IMG/VR virus record: IMGVR_UViG_3300013132_000166
Coordinates: 1-31,082 of that record
Origin: a virus
Strand: one strand, 5' to 3'
Length of the DNA stretch: 31,082 nucleotides
The notes under the pieces were generated by a model that saw only the letters and a program-made list of their open reading frames with translations, had not been told where the DNA came from and ran no database searches. Below, one piece after another: positions 30,708-31,082 of this stretch. The position numbers and the translations under genes were made by a program. Positions within the stretch are counted from its first letter, which is position 1. Every line of letters begins with the position of its first letter.

Positions 30708-31082
30708 ATGGCGATCGATTTTGAAGCAATTCGCAAGAAGTTGAACAAGCTCTCCGGTAACAGCTCGAAGCGTGATGTCCTCTGGCGTCCACAGGAAGGC
30801 GAGGAGGCGACTGTACGTCTGCTCTCATTCCCGAACAACGACGGCCAGCCCTTCAAGGAGCTCTGGTTCTACTACAACGTGGGTAACAGCCCCGGCCTCC
30901 TGGCGCCCTACCAGTTCAGCCGCCCCGATCCCATCCAGGAGCTCATCAACAAGCTCCGCGACGATGGCACCAAGGAGTCCTATGAGCTCGCCAAGAAGCT
31001 CTACCCGAAGATGCGCGCCTATGCCGCCGTCGTCGTTCGTGGCGAGGAGGACAAGGGAGTCCGTCTCTGGTCCTTCGGCAAG
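30708..31082 (+). CDS. 32: gp32-type single-stranded DNA-binding protein, N-terminal part (3' end outside window)
   Basis: 125 codons are visible, open to the window edge. The N-terminus 'MAIDFEAIRKKLNKLSGNSS' is a basic helix like the self-association region of T4 gp32. It is followed by 'DVLWRPQEGEEATVRLLSFP', 'ELWFYYNVGN', 'LLAPYQFSRPDPIQEL', 'LAKKLYPKMRAYAAVVVRGE' and 'VRLWSFGK', the standard start of the gp32 core. The protein coats single-stranded DNA and organises replication, recombination and repair. GAGG at 30697-30700 precedes the ATG by seven bases. Codons are strongly G/C-ending, fitting high expression. The zinc site and acidic tail lie beyond the window. Confidence 0.93.
   Translation, partial: MAIDFEAIRKKLNKLSGNSSKRDVLWRPQEGEEATVRLLSFPNNDGQPFKELWFYYNVGNSPGLLAPYQFSRPDPIQELINKLRDDGTKESYELAKKLYPKMRAYAAVVVRGEEDKGVRLWSFGK

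Noticed and set aside
1-31082. tRNA genes, CRISPR arrays, insertion sequences, prophage attachment sites
   Set aside because: No cloverleaf, spaced direct repeats, transposase or integrase was seen; no gap longer than 155 bases exists in which to hide one.

Overview
The window is part of the genome of a divergent T4-like contractile-tailed phage (myovirus). The evidence is a run of T4-type morphogenesis proteins recognisable from sequence alone: the C-terminus of a gp13-like neck protein, a gp14-like neck protein, a gp15-like tail terminator, gp18-type sheath, gp19-type tube, a gp26-like baseplate/assembly protein, a gp53-type LysM protein, and the start of a gp32-type ssDNA-binding protein. 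The host cannot be determined. DNA is moderately GC-rich, except for the second homing endonuclease gene, which is visibly AT-richer. No tRNA, rRNA, CRISPR array or insertion sequence was seen.

Layout. (1) 1-2283: neck and tail terminator genes (gp13, gp14, gp15) in one tight operon. The terminase genes that separate 15 from 18 in T4 are absent here. (2) 2373-8573: two consecutive, full-length, diverged sheath genes of about 1,000 codons each. (3) 8597-11909: a tail-tube gene flanked by two free-standing homing endonuclease genes. The first is antisense and ends inside a UUCG-loop terminator; the second has a hairpin over its ribosome binding site. (4) 12060-13240: two small unknown proteins with a shared N-terminal tag and a Nudix hydrolase. 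(5) 13311-15142: a gp26-like zinc protein, an overlapping +1-frame ORF (together resembling a tail-assembly chaperone pair), and two more small tagged proteins. (6) 15207-27891: a very long tape measure, a small protein, and three baseplate genes (tube-initiator-like, LysM, hub-like) in the same order as P2 T-U-X-D. (7) 27948-31082: a compact family A DNA polymerase core, a tagged small protein, an HD-domain protein, another tagged small protein, and gp32.

How it fits together. Regions 1, 2, 5 and 6, with the tube gene of region 3, build the tail: tape measure and chaperones set length, the tube polymerises on the initiator/LysM/hub baseplate, sheath surrounds it, and gp15/gp13/gp14-type proteins close the tail and join it to the head. 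The last region is DNA metabolism. Less ordinary signals are: (a) six small proteins beginning with a short basic amphipathic segment that ends in Leu/Ile-x-Glu, the T4 prohead-protease consensus, suggesting head-targeted internal proteins; (b) a -10-like hexamer 5-6 nt before the ATG of six genes lacking a Shine-Dalgarno, suggesting leaderless late mRNAs; (c) an I-TevI-like translational switch in front of the second homing endonuclease; (d) an atypical family A polymerase.
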